A program made the position numbers and the translations under genes. From Pseudomonas sp. UMAB-08 (GTDB lineage: Bacteria > Pseudomonadota > Gammaproteobacteria > Pseudomonadales > Pseudomonadaceae), in assembly GCF_900095225.1 (NCBI RefSeq), contig NZ_LT607428.1:1-37081 (forward strand): DNA of 37,081 nucleotides, read 5' to 3'. Shown here one piece after another: positions 15,918-25,997 of this stretch. How positions within the stretch are numbered: position 1 is the stretch's first letter; the number at the start of each line of letters is the position of its first letter. The notes below the pieces were generated by a model. That model had not been told where the DNA came from, searched no databases, and saw nothing but the letters and a program-made list of their open reading frames with translations.

Positions 15918-16937
15918 CAACAGGTACAAAAAGAACGGCGCACCCAAAAATGCGGTCACTATGCCGATCGGCAGCTCCGTTGGCGCCAATACCAAACGCG
16001 CAAAGATATCCGCAAACAACAACAGGCAGGCCCCCGCCAACGCCGAAGCGGGTAACAGCACTCGATGATCAGGCCCCGTCAACAAGCGCACCAGATGCGG
16101 CACGATCAGTCCGATAAAGCCAATCATGCCCGCCGCCGTCACCGCTGCACCGACACCCAAAGCGGTGCAAAAAATCAGTTCACGCTTGAGCTTTTCGACA
16201 TCGACGCCCAAATGCCGGGCTTCAGATTCCCCCAACAGCAAGGCATTCAACGCTTTGGCCCGACGCGGCAGCCACACGATGATCAGCACACAGACCAACA
16301 GCAACGGCCACAATCGGGCGTAGCTGGCGCCATTGAGGCTGCCCAGGTTCCAGAATGTCAGGGTACGCAGGGTGGCGTCATCGGCCAGGTAGGTGAACAG
16401 GCCGATGGTAGACCCCGCCAATGCGGTCAGTGCGACGCCGGCCAACAGCATGACCGCGACGCTGGTCTGCCCATCGCGCCGCCCCAATCGATAAACCATC
16501 GCGGTCACGCCCAGTCCACCGATGAACGCACACAGCGACAACACATAGGGCGCGAGCACTTCCGGCACGCCGCCAAAAACCGAGCCGCCGACAATCGCCA
16601 CCGCGGCGCCCAAGGCTGCACCGCTGGAAACACCGACCAGTCCCGGATCAGCCAGCGGATTGCGAAACAGGCCTTGCATGGCAACGCCAGTCAACGCCAG
16701 CACCGCACCGACAACCAGCCCAAGAAGGGTGCGCGGCAAGCGGATCTGGCCGAGAATCAGTTCGGCCTGCTCCAGGCCTTCGCCCGACACGGGTACGCCC
16801 AGCAGACGCAACCCGGCTCGCACGATGTCCATCAGCGGCAAACTGACGGGGCCCAGCGCCAGCGATAGCCAAAACGCGATAAAGCACACCCCACTCAAGC
16901 CAATGAACAGCGCGCGCGGCGGCACGGAACCGTTCAT
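15897..16937 (-). CDS. phuU: Heme ABC transporter permease (FecCD family)
   Basis: Inner-membrane permease of 346 residues with about nine to ten transmembrane helices. It shows the FecCD hallmarks GQIRLPRTLLGLVVGAVLALTGVAMQGLFRNPLADPGLVGVSSGAALGA near the N-terminus and the cytoplasmic coupling segment GFIGLIVPHLVRLLTGPDHR in the C-terminal half. It pairs with PhuV. The ATG overlaps the stop of a 33-codon upstream frame (ATGA), and no strong ribosome binding site of its own is visible. The substrate-binding protein, heme chaperone and receptor genes usually upstream (phuT, phuS, phuR) are absent; a Rieske gene lies there instead. Confidence 0.9.
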   Translation of the reverse strand: MNGSVPPRALFIGLSGVCFIAFWLSLALGPVSLPLMDIVRAGLRLLGVPVSGEGLEQAELILGQIRLPRTLLGLVVGAVLALTGVAMQGLFRNPLADPGLVGVSSGAALGAAVAIVGGSVFGGVPEVLAPYVLSLCAFIGGLGVTAMVYRLGRRDGQTSVAVMLLAGVALTALAGSTIGLFTYLADDATLRTLTFWNLGSLNGASYARLWPLLLVCVLIIVWLPRRAKALNALLLGESEARHLGVDVEKLKRELIFCTALGVGAAVTAAGMIGFIGLIVPHLVRLLTGPDHRVLLPASALAGACLLLFADIFARLVLAPTELPIGIVTAFLGAPFFLYLLVRGRTL

Positions 16938-17035
16938 TGCGGCGGCAGCCCCGCCATAGAACCTTCGGCCACCCGAGACGTCGGGTTACAAAAGGATTCG
17001 GCACAAAGACCGAGACCGCTGGCACGAAGGCCCAT
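16934..17035 (-). CDS. 33-residue open frame coupled to phuU (possible leader or remnant)
   Basis: It begins MGLRASGLGLCAES, ends AGLPPQ and overlaps the phuU start by ATGA. A GGGAAC ribosome-binding-like element lies upstream. It could be a coupling leader peptide or the last piece of a lost upstream gene such as phuT; I see no similarity to a periplasmic binding protein. Not recognised. The flanking 17036-17213 holds nothing else I can identify. Confidence 0.35.
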   Translation of the reverse strand: MGLRASGLGLCAESFCNPTSRVAEGSMAGLPPQ

Positions 17036-17223
17036 ATCGAGGTTCCCTTGAATATTGACCGCTAGCCACTGTCAGGAAGCAGCATCCAGCGGCCAGAGCT
17101 GCGACACTGTCGAGCGTTGAACTCGTCATCTGTTCGATAATTGTCTGCATTCTTGCACAAGCTCAATCACCCGCTCAGGCCATTACGCGTCCGGGTGGTA
17201 CTTACTGGCGATCGGAGCCAAGC

Positions 17224-17544
17224 ATGAAATTTCTCTGCGCAGCAGATTACCTGACTGAATCCCAAAGTCGGGGTTTTGATTTGGACGGTCTCAAACTGCT
17301 GGCGATACGCCGGGAAGGGCAAGTCTTTGTCTACCGCAACCGCTGTCCGCATCGAGGTGTACCGCTGGAGTGGCAGCCGGATCAATTTCTCGACACGAGC
17401 GCAAGCCTGATTCAGTGCGCAACCCACGGCGCCCTGTTTCTGATTGAAAGCGGAGAGTGTGTGTCCGGGCCTTGTGCAGGACAATCGTTAAGCGCAATTG
17501 CCTGTCGCGAAGACCCGAGCGGGATCTGGATCAGTCTGACCTAG
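17224..17544 (+). CDS. Small Rieske [2Fe-2S] protein
   Basis: A 106-residue stand-alone Rieske domain. Cluster ligands C41 and H43 are in CPHRGVPLEW, and C65 and H68 in CATHGALF, the canonical C-x-H / C-x2-H arrangement. There is no signal or membrane anchor, so it is a soluble cytoplasmic electron carrier or a subunit of an oxygenase encoded elsewhere. GGAG sits 6 nt before ATG 17224. It is convergent with sfsA (6 nt between stops). It is divergent from phuU; a link to heme use is speculative. Confidence 0.88.
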   Translation: MKFLCAADYLTESQSRGFDLDGLKLLAIRREGQVFVYRNRCPHRGVPLEWQPDQFLDTSASLIQCATHGALFLIESGECVSGPCAGQSLSAIACREDPSGIWISLT

Positions 17545-17550
17545 CCACTT

Positions 17551-18264
17551 TCACGGTGCTAAATGCACCTCAAGTCGACGGTCGATGCGAACCTCATCAG
17601 GGGTCAACTGCACCCCGTAGGCCAAGACCTGGACACCTGCCGCAACCGCGTCACTCAGGGCCGCAGCATACGCGGGGTCAATCTCTTCGGCCGGGCGCAC
17701 TGCGTCGATCCCGGTCAGGTTGACGCAATACAACAGCACCGCACGCACACCTTCCCGAGCCAGGCTCGCCAACTCTCGAAGATGGCGAGCTCCGCGCTGG
17801 GTCACTGCGTCTGGAAAAGCAGCAATCCGCGAATCGTCAAACCCCAGGGTCACGCTTTTGACTTCGACAAAGGCTGGCCCGCTTGAATAGTCCAGGCGAA
17901 AATCCACCCGACTGTTTTCCTGGCCGTAAGCCACTTCGCGCTTGAGGGCGGTAAAGCCGTTCAGCTCGGTGATCACCCCAGCGCGCAAGGCCTCTTCCAC
18001 CAAGTGATTCGCCCGTCCGGTGTTGACACAGGCGAAGCGCCCTTGCGGGGTTTCACTGATCTCCCACGTCCCCGGTAGCTTGCGCTTGGGATCGTTGGAA
18101 CGACTGAACCAAATACGCCCACCCGGCGCCATGCAGTTGAACATCGAACCGGTATTGGGGCAGTGAATAGTCAGCTTTTCGCCACTGGACGTTTCAATGT
18201 CGGCGAGAAAGCGCTTGTAGCGAATCAGTAGGCGTCCTTGCTCCAGCTCAGGAGAAAAACGCAT
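17551..18264 (-). CDS. sfsA: SfsA family DNA/RNA nuclease
   Basis: The 237-residue SfsA protein was originally described as sugar-fermentation stimulation protein and is now regarded as a nucleic-acid-binding nuclease-fold protein. Family landmarks are the OB-like N-terminus with RYKRFLADIE, the segment CPNTGSMFNCMAPG and the nuclease-type core with SRVDFRLDYSSGPAFVEVKSVTL. Its start overlaps the aminotransferase stop (TGATG), making it the distal gene of a two-gene operon. Confidence 0.93.
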   Translation of the reverse strand: MRFSPELEQGRLLIRYKRFLADIETSSGEKLTIHCPNTGSMFNCMAPGGRIWFSRSNDPKRKLPGTWEISETPQGRFACVNTGRANHLVEEALRAGVITELNGFTALKREVAYGQENSRVDFRLDYSSGPAFVEVKSVTLGFDDSRIAAFPDAVTQRGARHLRELASLAREGVRAVLLYCVNLTGIDAVRPAEEIDPAYAAALSDAVAAGVQVLAYGVQLTPDEVRIDRRLEVHLAP

Positions 18265-19436
18265 CAGCCCTGCCAGCTCCGCAGGCCACGGGCAATCCGC
18301 TCAACCGCTTCCTGCAAACGCGGCAGGCTCTGGGTATAAGCAAACCGTACGTGATGCCCCGCCTGAAAACGGCCAAAATCCAACCCTGGGGTGATGGCGA
18401 CGTGCTCGGTTTCCAGAAAGTGCCGACAGAACGCGAACGCATCGCCGCCAAAGGCGCTGATGTCCGCGTAAAGGTAAAACGCCCCCTCTGGCTCGACGGC
18501 GATGCCAAAACCCAATTCGCGCAAGGCCGGCAACAGAAAGTCACGCCGACGCCCGAACTCGGCACGCCGCTCTTCGAGAATCGCCAGGGTCTGCGGTTCG
18601 AAACAGGCCAGCGCCGCATACTGGGCCATGCTCGGCGCGCTGATGTAGAGGTTTTGCGCGAGTTTTTCCAGGTCCGCCACAGCATCTTCGGGGGCGACCA
18701 GCCAACCCAAACGCCAGCCGGTCATGCCGAAATACTTGGAGAAGCTATTCAGCACGAAAGCATCATCATCGACTTCAAGCACGCTGGCTGCATCGCAGCC
18801 GTACGTCAGCCCGTGGTAGATCTCGTCCACCACCAAATGACCATTGCGTGCTTTCAACGCCGCGGACAACGCGGCCAGCTCATCGCGTTGCAGCAAGGTA
18901 CCGGTCGGGTTGGCTGGCGATGCGACCAGCGCGCCGACGCTGTCCTGGTTCCAGTTCTGCGCCACCAGGTCCGGCGTCAGCTGATAACGAACCTCCGGCC
19001 CCACCGGCACCAGTTGCGCGGCCCCCTCAACCAGCCGGAGAAAGTGCCGGTTGCACGGGTAACCTGGATCGGCCAACAGCCAGTGTTTGCCGGGGTCTAC
19101 CAGCAGGCTGCTGGCAAGCAGCAAGGCGCCCGAACCACCGGGGGTCACAAGAATTCGGTGCGGATCGACAGTCACCTGATAACGCTGGGCATAGAAACCG
19201 GCGATGGCTTCACGCAACTCGGGCAACCCACGGGCAGCGGTATAACGGGTTTTGCCCGCAGCCAATGCCGCCTGACCGGCTGCAATGATCGGCTCGGCTG
19301 TAGTGAAGTCCGGCTCGCCGATCTCCAGATGGATGACATCGTGCCCCTCTGCCTGCAGTTCATTCGCCCGCGCCAGCAAAGCCATCACATGAAAAGGTTC
19401 GATAGCGCGACTGCGTGCACTGTAGGGCTGAGCCAT
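18264..19436 (-). CDS. Class I/II pyridoxal-phosphate aminotransferase
   Basis: Fold-type I aminotransferase of 390 residues related to aspartate/aromatic transaminases. The PLP Schiff-base lysine is K234 in NSFSKYFGMTGWRLGW. The substrate-binding segments are LEIGEPDF (37-44) and ASPANPTGT (172-180), with DEIYHGL (204-210) for the pyridine ring contact. The exact amino donor cannot be read from the sequence. The start at 19436 (MAQPYSARSRAIEPF) has AAGGA upstream; the longer frame to 19502 lacks one. sfsA follows in the same operon. The 357 nt between this gene and dksA (19437-19793) are fairly AT-rich around 19550-19620 and must hold both divergent promoters, but no box is convincing by eye. 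Confidence 0.9.
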   Translation of the reverse strand: MAQPYSARSRAIEPFHVMALLARANELQAEGHDVIHLEIGEPDFTTAEPIIAAGQAALAAGKTRYTAARGLPELREAIAGFYAQRYQVTVDPHRILVTPGGSGALLLASSLLVDPGKHWLLADPGYPCNRHFLRLVEGAAQLVPVGPEVRYQLTPDLVAQNWNQDSVGALVASPANPTGTLLQRDELAALSAALKARNGHLVVDEIYHGLTYGCDAASVLEVDDDAFVLNSFSKYFGMTGWRLGWLVAPEDAVADLEKLAQNLYISAPSMAQYAALACFEPQTLAILEERRAEFGRRRDFLLPALRELGFGIAVEPEGAFYLYADISAFGGDAFAFCRHFLETEHVAITPGLDFGRFQAGHHVRFAYTQSLPRLQEAVERIARGLRSWQG

Positions 19437-19793
19437 AAGTCTTCCTTTTAGCGGGGAGCGTCGAAATATTAATCCCGCGATTCTACCCAAGCGCCCGCGC
19501 AAGAGCCCGTTTAATGACGCGTTTACTGTCGAGCGGCGCCTAAACCTGATCGAAAATAAAACCCGGCAGGCGCCCTTGCGAGGACTAAAATTAGATTTTC
19601 GAACGTGTTTTTACGCCCAATGTCCAACTATCAGGGCTTTTAAAGCCAAGCAACGACTGCACGCTCGACAACAGAGAGTGGCGCGCTCCGATTCGATCTG
19701 GTAAGTTCGCCCGCTTGCAGCCGCAGGGCCGGCAGGTGTCGGTGATGGATCATTCCTGCGCAATGGATTAGAAGAGTAAGAGGCGGTCCATTC

Positions 19794-20237
19794 ATGCCCA
19801 ATAAAGCACAGCAACAGAACAGCCAACTGATTCGCGGCTTTGTACCCTACGTTGAGAGTAAGGGCGAGGAGTACATGGGCGTTCGAATGCGCGCTCACTT
19901 CACCCATATTCTTGGCCAATGGAAGAAGGAACTGATGCAAGAGGTCGACCGGACCGTGCATCACATGCAGGATGAAGCTGCTAACTTTCCTGATCCTTCA
20001 GACCGCGCCAGCCAGGAAGAAGAATTCAGCCTGGAGCTGCGTGCCCGCGACCGCGAGCGTAAGTTGATCAAAAAGATCGACAAGACGCTGCAACTGATCG
20101 AAGACGAAGAATACGGTTGGTGCGAGTCATGCGGTGTAGAGATCGGTTTGCGCCGACTGGAAGCCCGTCCTACGGCCGACCTGTGCATCGATTGCAAAAC
20201 ACTGGCAGAAATCAAGGAAAAACAGGTCGGCAAATAA
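19794..20237 (+). CDS. dksA: RNA polymerase-binding transcription factor DksA
   Basis: Binds the RNA polymerase secondary channel and, with ppGpp, lowers rRNA promoter activity and raises amino-acid promoters. The 147-residue protein has the coiled-coil with acidic tip D67-x-x-D70-x-A72. The zinc finger is C110-x2-C113 with C131-x2-C134, so this is the zinc-binding form rather than the cysteine-poor paralogue. Just upstream is GAGG at slightly long spacing. It is followed by a strong terminator before gluQ. Confidence 0.97.
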   Translation: MPNKAQQQNSQLIRGFVPYVESKGEEYMGVRMRAHFTHILGQWKKELMQEVDRTVHHMQDEAANFPDPSDRASQEEEFSLELRARDRERKLIKKIDKTLQLIEDEEYGWCESCGVEIGLRRLEARPTADLCIDCKTLAEIKEKQVGK

Positions 20238-20252
20238 CCTGTCTTGAACTTG

Positions 20253-20284
20253 AACAAGGGGCGCTTCGGCGCCCCTTGTTGTTT
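20253..20284 (+). terminator. dksA Rho-independent terminator
   Basis: A perfect 12-bp stem (AACAAGGGGCGC with GCGCCCCTTGTT) on a TTCG tetraloop, followed by GTTT. It lies 15 nt after the dksA stop; the T-tract is short but the stem is very stable. Confidence 0.82.
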
Positions 20285-20339
20285 CTGGCGATTTGATTTG
20301 CAGTGGATCGTGATCAACGAGTTCCAGTAACATCGCCCC

Positions 20340-21227
20340 ATGAAATCCCCTTCCTACATTGGGCGCTTTGCGCCAACCCCCAGCGGTTACCTGCATTTCG
20401 GCTCATTGGTTGCGGCCCTGGCCTCGTACCTTGACGCCCGCGCCGTGGGTGGCCAATGGCTTATGCGCATGGAGGATCTCGATCCACCGCGCGAAGTCGC
20501 CGGTGCGCAGCTGGCGATTCTACAAACCCTCGAGCGCTACGGTTTCGAGTGGGACGGCGAGGTCGTCTACCAAAGCCTGCGCCATGAGGCTTATGCCGAA
20601 GTGGTGAATCGCTGGTTGAGCCAGGGCCTGGCTTACGCCTGTACCTGCTCGCGCAAACAGCTGGAAGACTTCCACGGTATTTATCCGGGTTTGTGCCGCA
20701 ACGTCGGGCATGACCCCGAGCACGCGGCCGTACGTATCCGCGTGCCGGAGCTGGAATACCGTTTCAAGGACCGCGTGCAAGGCGAGTTTTCTCAGCATCT
20801 GGGGCGAGACGTCGGCGATTTCGTCATTCGTCGGCGTGATGGTCTCTATGCCTATCAATTGGCGGTAGTGATCGACGATGCCTGGCAAGGGGTCACCGAT
20901 ATCGTGCGCGGCGCCGACCTGCTCGATTCCACGCCCCGCCAGCTCTACTTGCAAGAATTGCTCGGCCTGCCGCAACCCCGTTATCTGCACGTACCGCTGA
21001 TCACTCAGCCCGACGGCAACAAACTGGGCAAGTCGTACCGCTCGCCGCCCCTGTCGAGCGATCAGGCCATCCCACTCCTGCTGCGAGCCCTGCGGGCATT
21101 GGGCCAGCCAGTCAGCGATGAACTTGAATATGCCAGCCTCAGAGAGTTACTCGACTGGGGAATTCGCCATTGGGACGCCGCGCTCATCCCCCGCACCCAC
21201 AGCCTTGAAGAGGCTCTATTAAGCTGA
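20340..21227 (+). CDS. gluQ: Glutamyl-Q tRNA(Asp) synthetase
   Basis: Attaches glutamate to queuosine at position 34 of tRNA(Asp). The 295-residue protein is a glutamyl-tRNA synthetase catalytic core without the anticodon-binding domain, the defining trait of GluQ-RS. The HIGH-like motif is in APTPSGYLHFGSL, zinc-ligand cysteines are CTCSRKQL with a later YPGLC, and the KMSKS-like segment is NKLGKSYRSP. Its position directly behind dksA is the typical gammaproteobacterial arrangement; the terminator between them allows partial read-through. Confidence 0.95.
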   Translation: MKSPSYIGRFAPTPSGYLHFGSLVAALASYLDARAVGGQWLMRMEDLDPPREVAGAQLAILQTLERYGFEWDGEVVYQSLRHEAYAEVVNRWLSQGLAYACTCSRKQLEDFHGIYPGLCRNVGHDPEHAAVRIRVPELEYRFKDRVQGEFSQHLGRDVGDFVIRRRDGLYAYQLAVVIDDAWQGVTDIVRGADLLDSTPRQLYLQELLGLPQPRYLHVPLITQPDGNKLGKSYRSPPLSSDQAIPLLLRALRALGQPVSDELEYASLRELLDWGIRHWDAALIPRTHSLEEALLS

Positions 21228-21331
21228 ATTAGCCTGCCAAGCGCACTCAAGTTCTGACCGTTATTAAAACGCCACTTGCAGCTTGGCCACCATCCAGTAC
21301 CATCGCCGCACCTTTTTAGTGAGGGACCAGC

Positions 21332-21508
21332 ATGTATATCTATCGATTGGTCCTGCTCCTGGTGGTGGGGATATACCTTTTTTCTCCGGCCATCATGGAC
21401 TGGTGGATTGAGCCGACAGGCGCGTGGTATCGCCCGTATTTACTCTGGCTGATTCTGATCGTCGTGACCTTTATCCTGCAGAGTCAACGTGATGCCGATG
21501 AGCTTTAG
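21332..21508 (+). CDS. cbrX: CbrX-like small membrane protein, coupled to cbrA
   Basis: A 58-residue protein (MYIYRLVLLLVVGIYLFSPA...SQRDADEL) with two hydrophobic helices separated by the DWWIEPTGAWYRPY loop. A GAGGGA site precedes the ATG. It overlaps the start of cbrA by 17 nt in another frame, so cbrA translation is probably coupled to it. A short gene in this place is known from P. putida as cbrX; I assign the name from position and character. The molecular role is not established. Confidence 0.78.
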   Translation: MYIYRLVLLLVVGIYLFSPAIMDWWIEPTGAWYRPYLLWLILIVVTFILQSQRDADEL

Positions 21509-24446
21509 CCTGACCCAGATGATCCTGATCAGTGCCACCTATTTGCTGGTGCTGTTCGGCGTCGCCTGGGTCAGTGAGCGCGGCCTGATTCCGCGCTGGA
21601 TCATTCGTCACCCCCTGACCTACACCTTGTCTCTCGGGGTGTACGCCAGCGCCTGGGCTTTTTATGGCACCGTTGGTCTGGCGTATCAGTACGGTTACGG
21701 CTTCCTTTCCAGCTACCTGGGTGTGTCCGGGGCCTTTCTGTTGGCGCCGGTGTTGCTGTACCCGATTCTGAAGATCACCCGCACATACCAGCTTTCATCA
21801 CTGGCCGACTTGTTCGCCTTCCGCTTTCGCAGCACCTGGGCCGGTGCGCTGACCACCATTTTCATGTTGATCGGCGTGCTGCCGTTACTGGCCTTGCAGA
21901 TCCAGGCCGTGGCCGACTCCATCAGCATCCTGACCCGCGAGCCGGTGCAGAACCGCGTTGCACTGGCGTTCTGCGCACTGATCACCCTGTTCACTATTTT
22001 CTTTGGTTCGAGGCACATCGCGACCCGGGAAAAGCACGAGGGCCTGGTGTTCGCCATCGCTTTCGAATCCGTGATCAAGTTGATCGCAGTCGCTGGTATT
22101 GGCCTATATGCCTTGTACGGGGTGTTCGACGGCCCGCAACAGCTGGAGCAGTGGCTGCTGCAAAACCAGGCGGCACTTGCCGCCCTGCACACCCCATTGC
22201 AGGAAGGCCCTTGGCGCACCCTGCTGCTGGTGTTCTTTGCCTCAGCGATTGTCATGCCGCACATGTACCACATGACCTTCACCGAAAACCTTAATCCGCG
22301 TTCGCTGGTCAGCGCCAGTTGGGGTTTGCCCCTGTTTCTGTTGCTGATGAGCCTGGCCGTGCCGCTGATTCTCTGGGCCGGCCTTAAACTTGGCGCCACC
22401 ACCAGCCCTGAATACTTCACCCTGGGCATCGGCATTGCCGCCAACAACAAAGCCCTGGCGCTATTGGCGTATGTCGGCGGGTTATCGGCAGCGAGCGGGC
22501 TGATCATCGTCACCACCCTGGCGCTGTCCGGGATGGCGCTCAACCACCTGGTGTTGCCGCTGTATCAGCCACCTGCCGAAGGCAATATCTACCGCTGGCT
22601 GAAGTGGACCCGCCGCGCACTGATCGTCGCGATCATCATGGCCGGCTACGGGTTTTACCTGTTGATTGGCGCGCAGCAGGACTTGGCGAACCTGGGCATC
22701 GTGGCCTTCGTCGCCACACTGCAGTTTTTACCGGGTGTGCTGTCGGTCCTGTATTGGCCGACGGCCAACCGTCGCGGCTTTATCGCCGGGTTGCTGGCCG
22801 GGATCATCGTGTGGATGGTGACCATGCTGTTGCCGTTGATCGGCAACTTCCAGGGCTTCTACATCCCTCTGCTGAACATGATTTACGTGCTCGACGACAC
22901 CAGTTGGCACATGGCGGCCATCGCTTCGCTGGCGGCCAACGTCCTGATATTCACCTTGATTTCGCTGTTCAGTGATGCCAGCCCGGAAGAAGCCAGCGCC
23001 GCCGAGGCATGCGCCGTCGACAACGTACGGCGCCCGCAACGGCGCGAGCTGCACGCTGCCTCACCCCAGGAATTCGCCACCCAACTGGCCAAACCCCTCG
23101 GGGCCAAAGCCGCCCAAAAAGAAGTCGAACAGGCACTGCGCGACCTCTATCTGCCCTTTGATGAACGTCGACCTTATGCCCTGCGCCGCTTGCGCGACCG
23201 GATCGAAGCCAACCTGTCCGGACTGATGGGCCCCAGCGTCGCTCAGGACATGGTCGAAACCTTCCTGCCGTATAAGTCCGGCAGCGAAAACTACGTCACC
23301 GAGGACATCCACTTTATCGAGAGCCGTCTCGAGGATTACCACTCCCGGCTGACGGGCCTTGCCGCCGAACTCGATGCCTTGCGCCGCTATCACCGCCAGA
23401 CCCTGCAAGAACTGCCAATGGGCGTGTGCTCCCTGGCCAAGGATCAAGAGATCCTGATGTGGAACAAGGCCATGGAAGAGTTGACCGGCATCGCTGCGCA
23501 GCGCGTAGTGGGTTCGCGACTGGAAACCATCGCCGACCCATGGAAACAATTGCTGCAGGGCTTTATTGATTTGCCCGACGAACACTTGCACAAACAACGC
23601 TTGGGGCTCGACGGTCAAACCCGTTGGCTGAACCTGCACAAAGCGGCCATCGATGAACCGCTCGCCCCCGGCAATAGCGGCCTGGTATTGCTGGTCGAAG
23701 ACTTGACCGACACCCAGATGCTCGAAGACAAACTGGTGCACTCCGAACGCCTGGCCAGCATCGGTCGTCTGGCGGCGGGTGTCGCCCACGAAATCGGCAA
23801 CCCGATCACCGGCATCGCCTGCCTGGCGCAGAACCTGCGCGAAGAGCGCGAGGACGACAGCGAACTGACCGAAATCAGCAGCCAGATCCTCGAGCAGACC
23901 AAACGTGTTTCGCGCATCGTCCAGTCGCTGATGAGCTTCGCCCATGCCGGCGGTCATCAACATTCCGACGAACCGGTTTGCCTGGCCGAAGTTGCGCAAG
24001 ATGCCATCGGTCTGCTGGCGCTGAACCGGCGCAACTACGAAGTGCAATTCTTCAACCTGTGCAACCCCGAGCACTGGGTCGATGGCGACCCACAGCGGCT
24101 GGCGCAAGTGTTGATCAACCTGCTCACCAACGCCCGTGATGCGTCCCCTTCGGGCTGCGCGGTGCGGGTCAAAAGCGAAGCATCGGAACACACGGTCGAT
24201 CTGATCGTAGAAGATGAAGGCAGTGGCATTCCAAAAGCGATCATGGACCGATTGTTCGAACCATTCTTCACGACCAAGGATCCAGGGGAAGGCACCGGAC
24301 TGGGCCTCGCACTGGTCTATTCCATCGTGGAAGAGCATTATGGACAAATCACCATCGACAGCCCGGCCGACCCCGAGCACCAACGCGGCACCCGTATTCG
24401 GGTGACATTGCCGCGTCATGTCGAAGCGACGTCCGCTGTGAACTGA
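21492..24446 (+). CDS. cbrA: Sensor histidine kinase CbrA with SLC5-type transporter domain
   Basis: Membrane sensor of the CbrA/CbrB system, the carbon/nitrogen balance and catabolite control pathway of Pseudomonas. About 984 residues. An N-terminal SLC5/sodium-solute-symporter-like domain with 12-13 helices (about 1-500) is followed by a linker/STAC-type region and a PAS domain (around ELPMGVCSLAKDQEILMWNKAMEELTG). The HisKA box has phospho-acceptor histidine near residue 766 in AAGVAHEIGNPITG, and the HATPase domain has NLLTNARDA and GEGTGLGLALVYSIVEEH. Candidate starts are GTG 21489, ATG 21492 and ATG 21498; I prefer 21492. cbrB follows 22 nt later. Confidence 0.95.
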   Translation: MPMSFSLTQMILISATYLLVLFGVAWVSERGLIPRWIIRHPLTYTLSLGVYASAWAFYGTVGLAYQYGYGFLSSYLGVSGAFLLAPVLLYPILKITRTYQLSSLADLFAFRFRSTWAGALTTIFMLIGVLPLLALQIQAVADSISILTREPVQNRVALAFCALITLFTIFFGSRHIATREKHEGLVFAIAFESVIKLIAVAGIGLYALYGVFDGPQQLEQWLLQNQAALAALHTPLQEGPWRTLLLVFFASAIVMPHMYHMTFTENLNPRSLVSASWGLPLFLLLMSLAVPLILWAGLKLGATTSPEYFTLGIGIAANNKALALLAYVGGLSAASGLIIVTTLALSGMALNHLVLPLYQPPAEGNIYRWLKWTRRALIVAIIMAGYGFYLLIGAQQDLANLGIVAFVATLQFLPGVLSVLYWPTANRRGFIAGLLAGIIVWMVTMLLPLIGNFQGFYIPLLNMIYVLDDTSWHMAAIASLAANVLIFTLISLFSDASPEEASAAEACAVDNVRRPQRRELHAASPQEFATQLAKPLGAKAAQKEVEQALRDLYLPFDERRPYALRRLRDRIEANLSGLMGPSVAQDMVETFLPYKSGSENYVTEDIHFIESRLEDYHSRLTGLAAELDALRRYHRQTLQELPMGVCSLAKDQEILMWNKAMEELTGIAAQRVVGSRLETIADPWKQLLQGFIDLPDEHLHKQRLGLDGQTRWLNLHKAAIDEPLAPGNSGLVLLVEDLTDTQMLEDKLVHSERLASIGRLAAGVAHEIGNPITGIACLAQNLREEREDDSELTEISSQILEQTKRVSRIVQSLMSFAHAGGHQHSDEPVCLAEVAQDAIGLLALNRRNYEVQFFNLCNPEHWVDGDPQRLAQVLINLLTNARDASPSGCAVRVKSEASEHTVDLIVEDEGSGIPKAIMDRLFEPFFTTKDPGEGTGLGLALVYSIVEEHYGQITIDSPADPEHQRGTRIRVTLPRHVEATSAVN

Positions 24447-24468
24447 GACCGTCGAGAGTATCGAATCA

Positions 24469-25917
<1,449 letters not shown>

Positions 25918-25971
25918 GGTCGCAATGGGCCGCGAGGCTCTGGCACGCGGCGCTCCTGCCCTTGGGTAAAC

Positions 25972-25997
25972 TGTTACCCCCTTCATTTCACGTAACA
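25972..25997 (+). promoter_or_regulatory. CbrB upstream activating sequence of crcZ
   Basis: A perfect inverted repeat TGTTAC-N14-GTAACA, the arrangement described for CbrB binding upstream of crcZ in Pseudomonas. It lies 124-149 nt upstream of the predicted crcZ start, a normal enhancer distance for sigma-54. Its right half-site touches the first base of the cbrB terminator stem. Confidence 0.85.
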
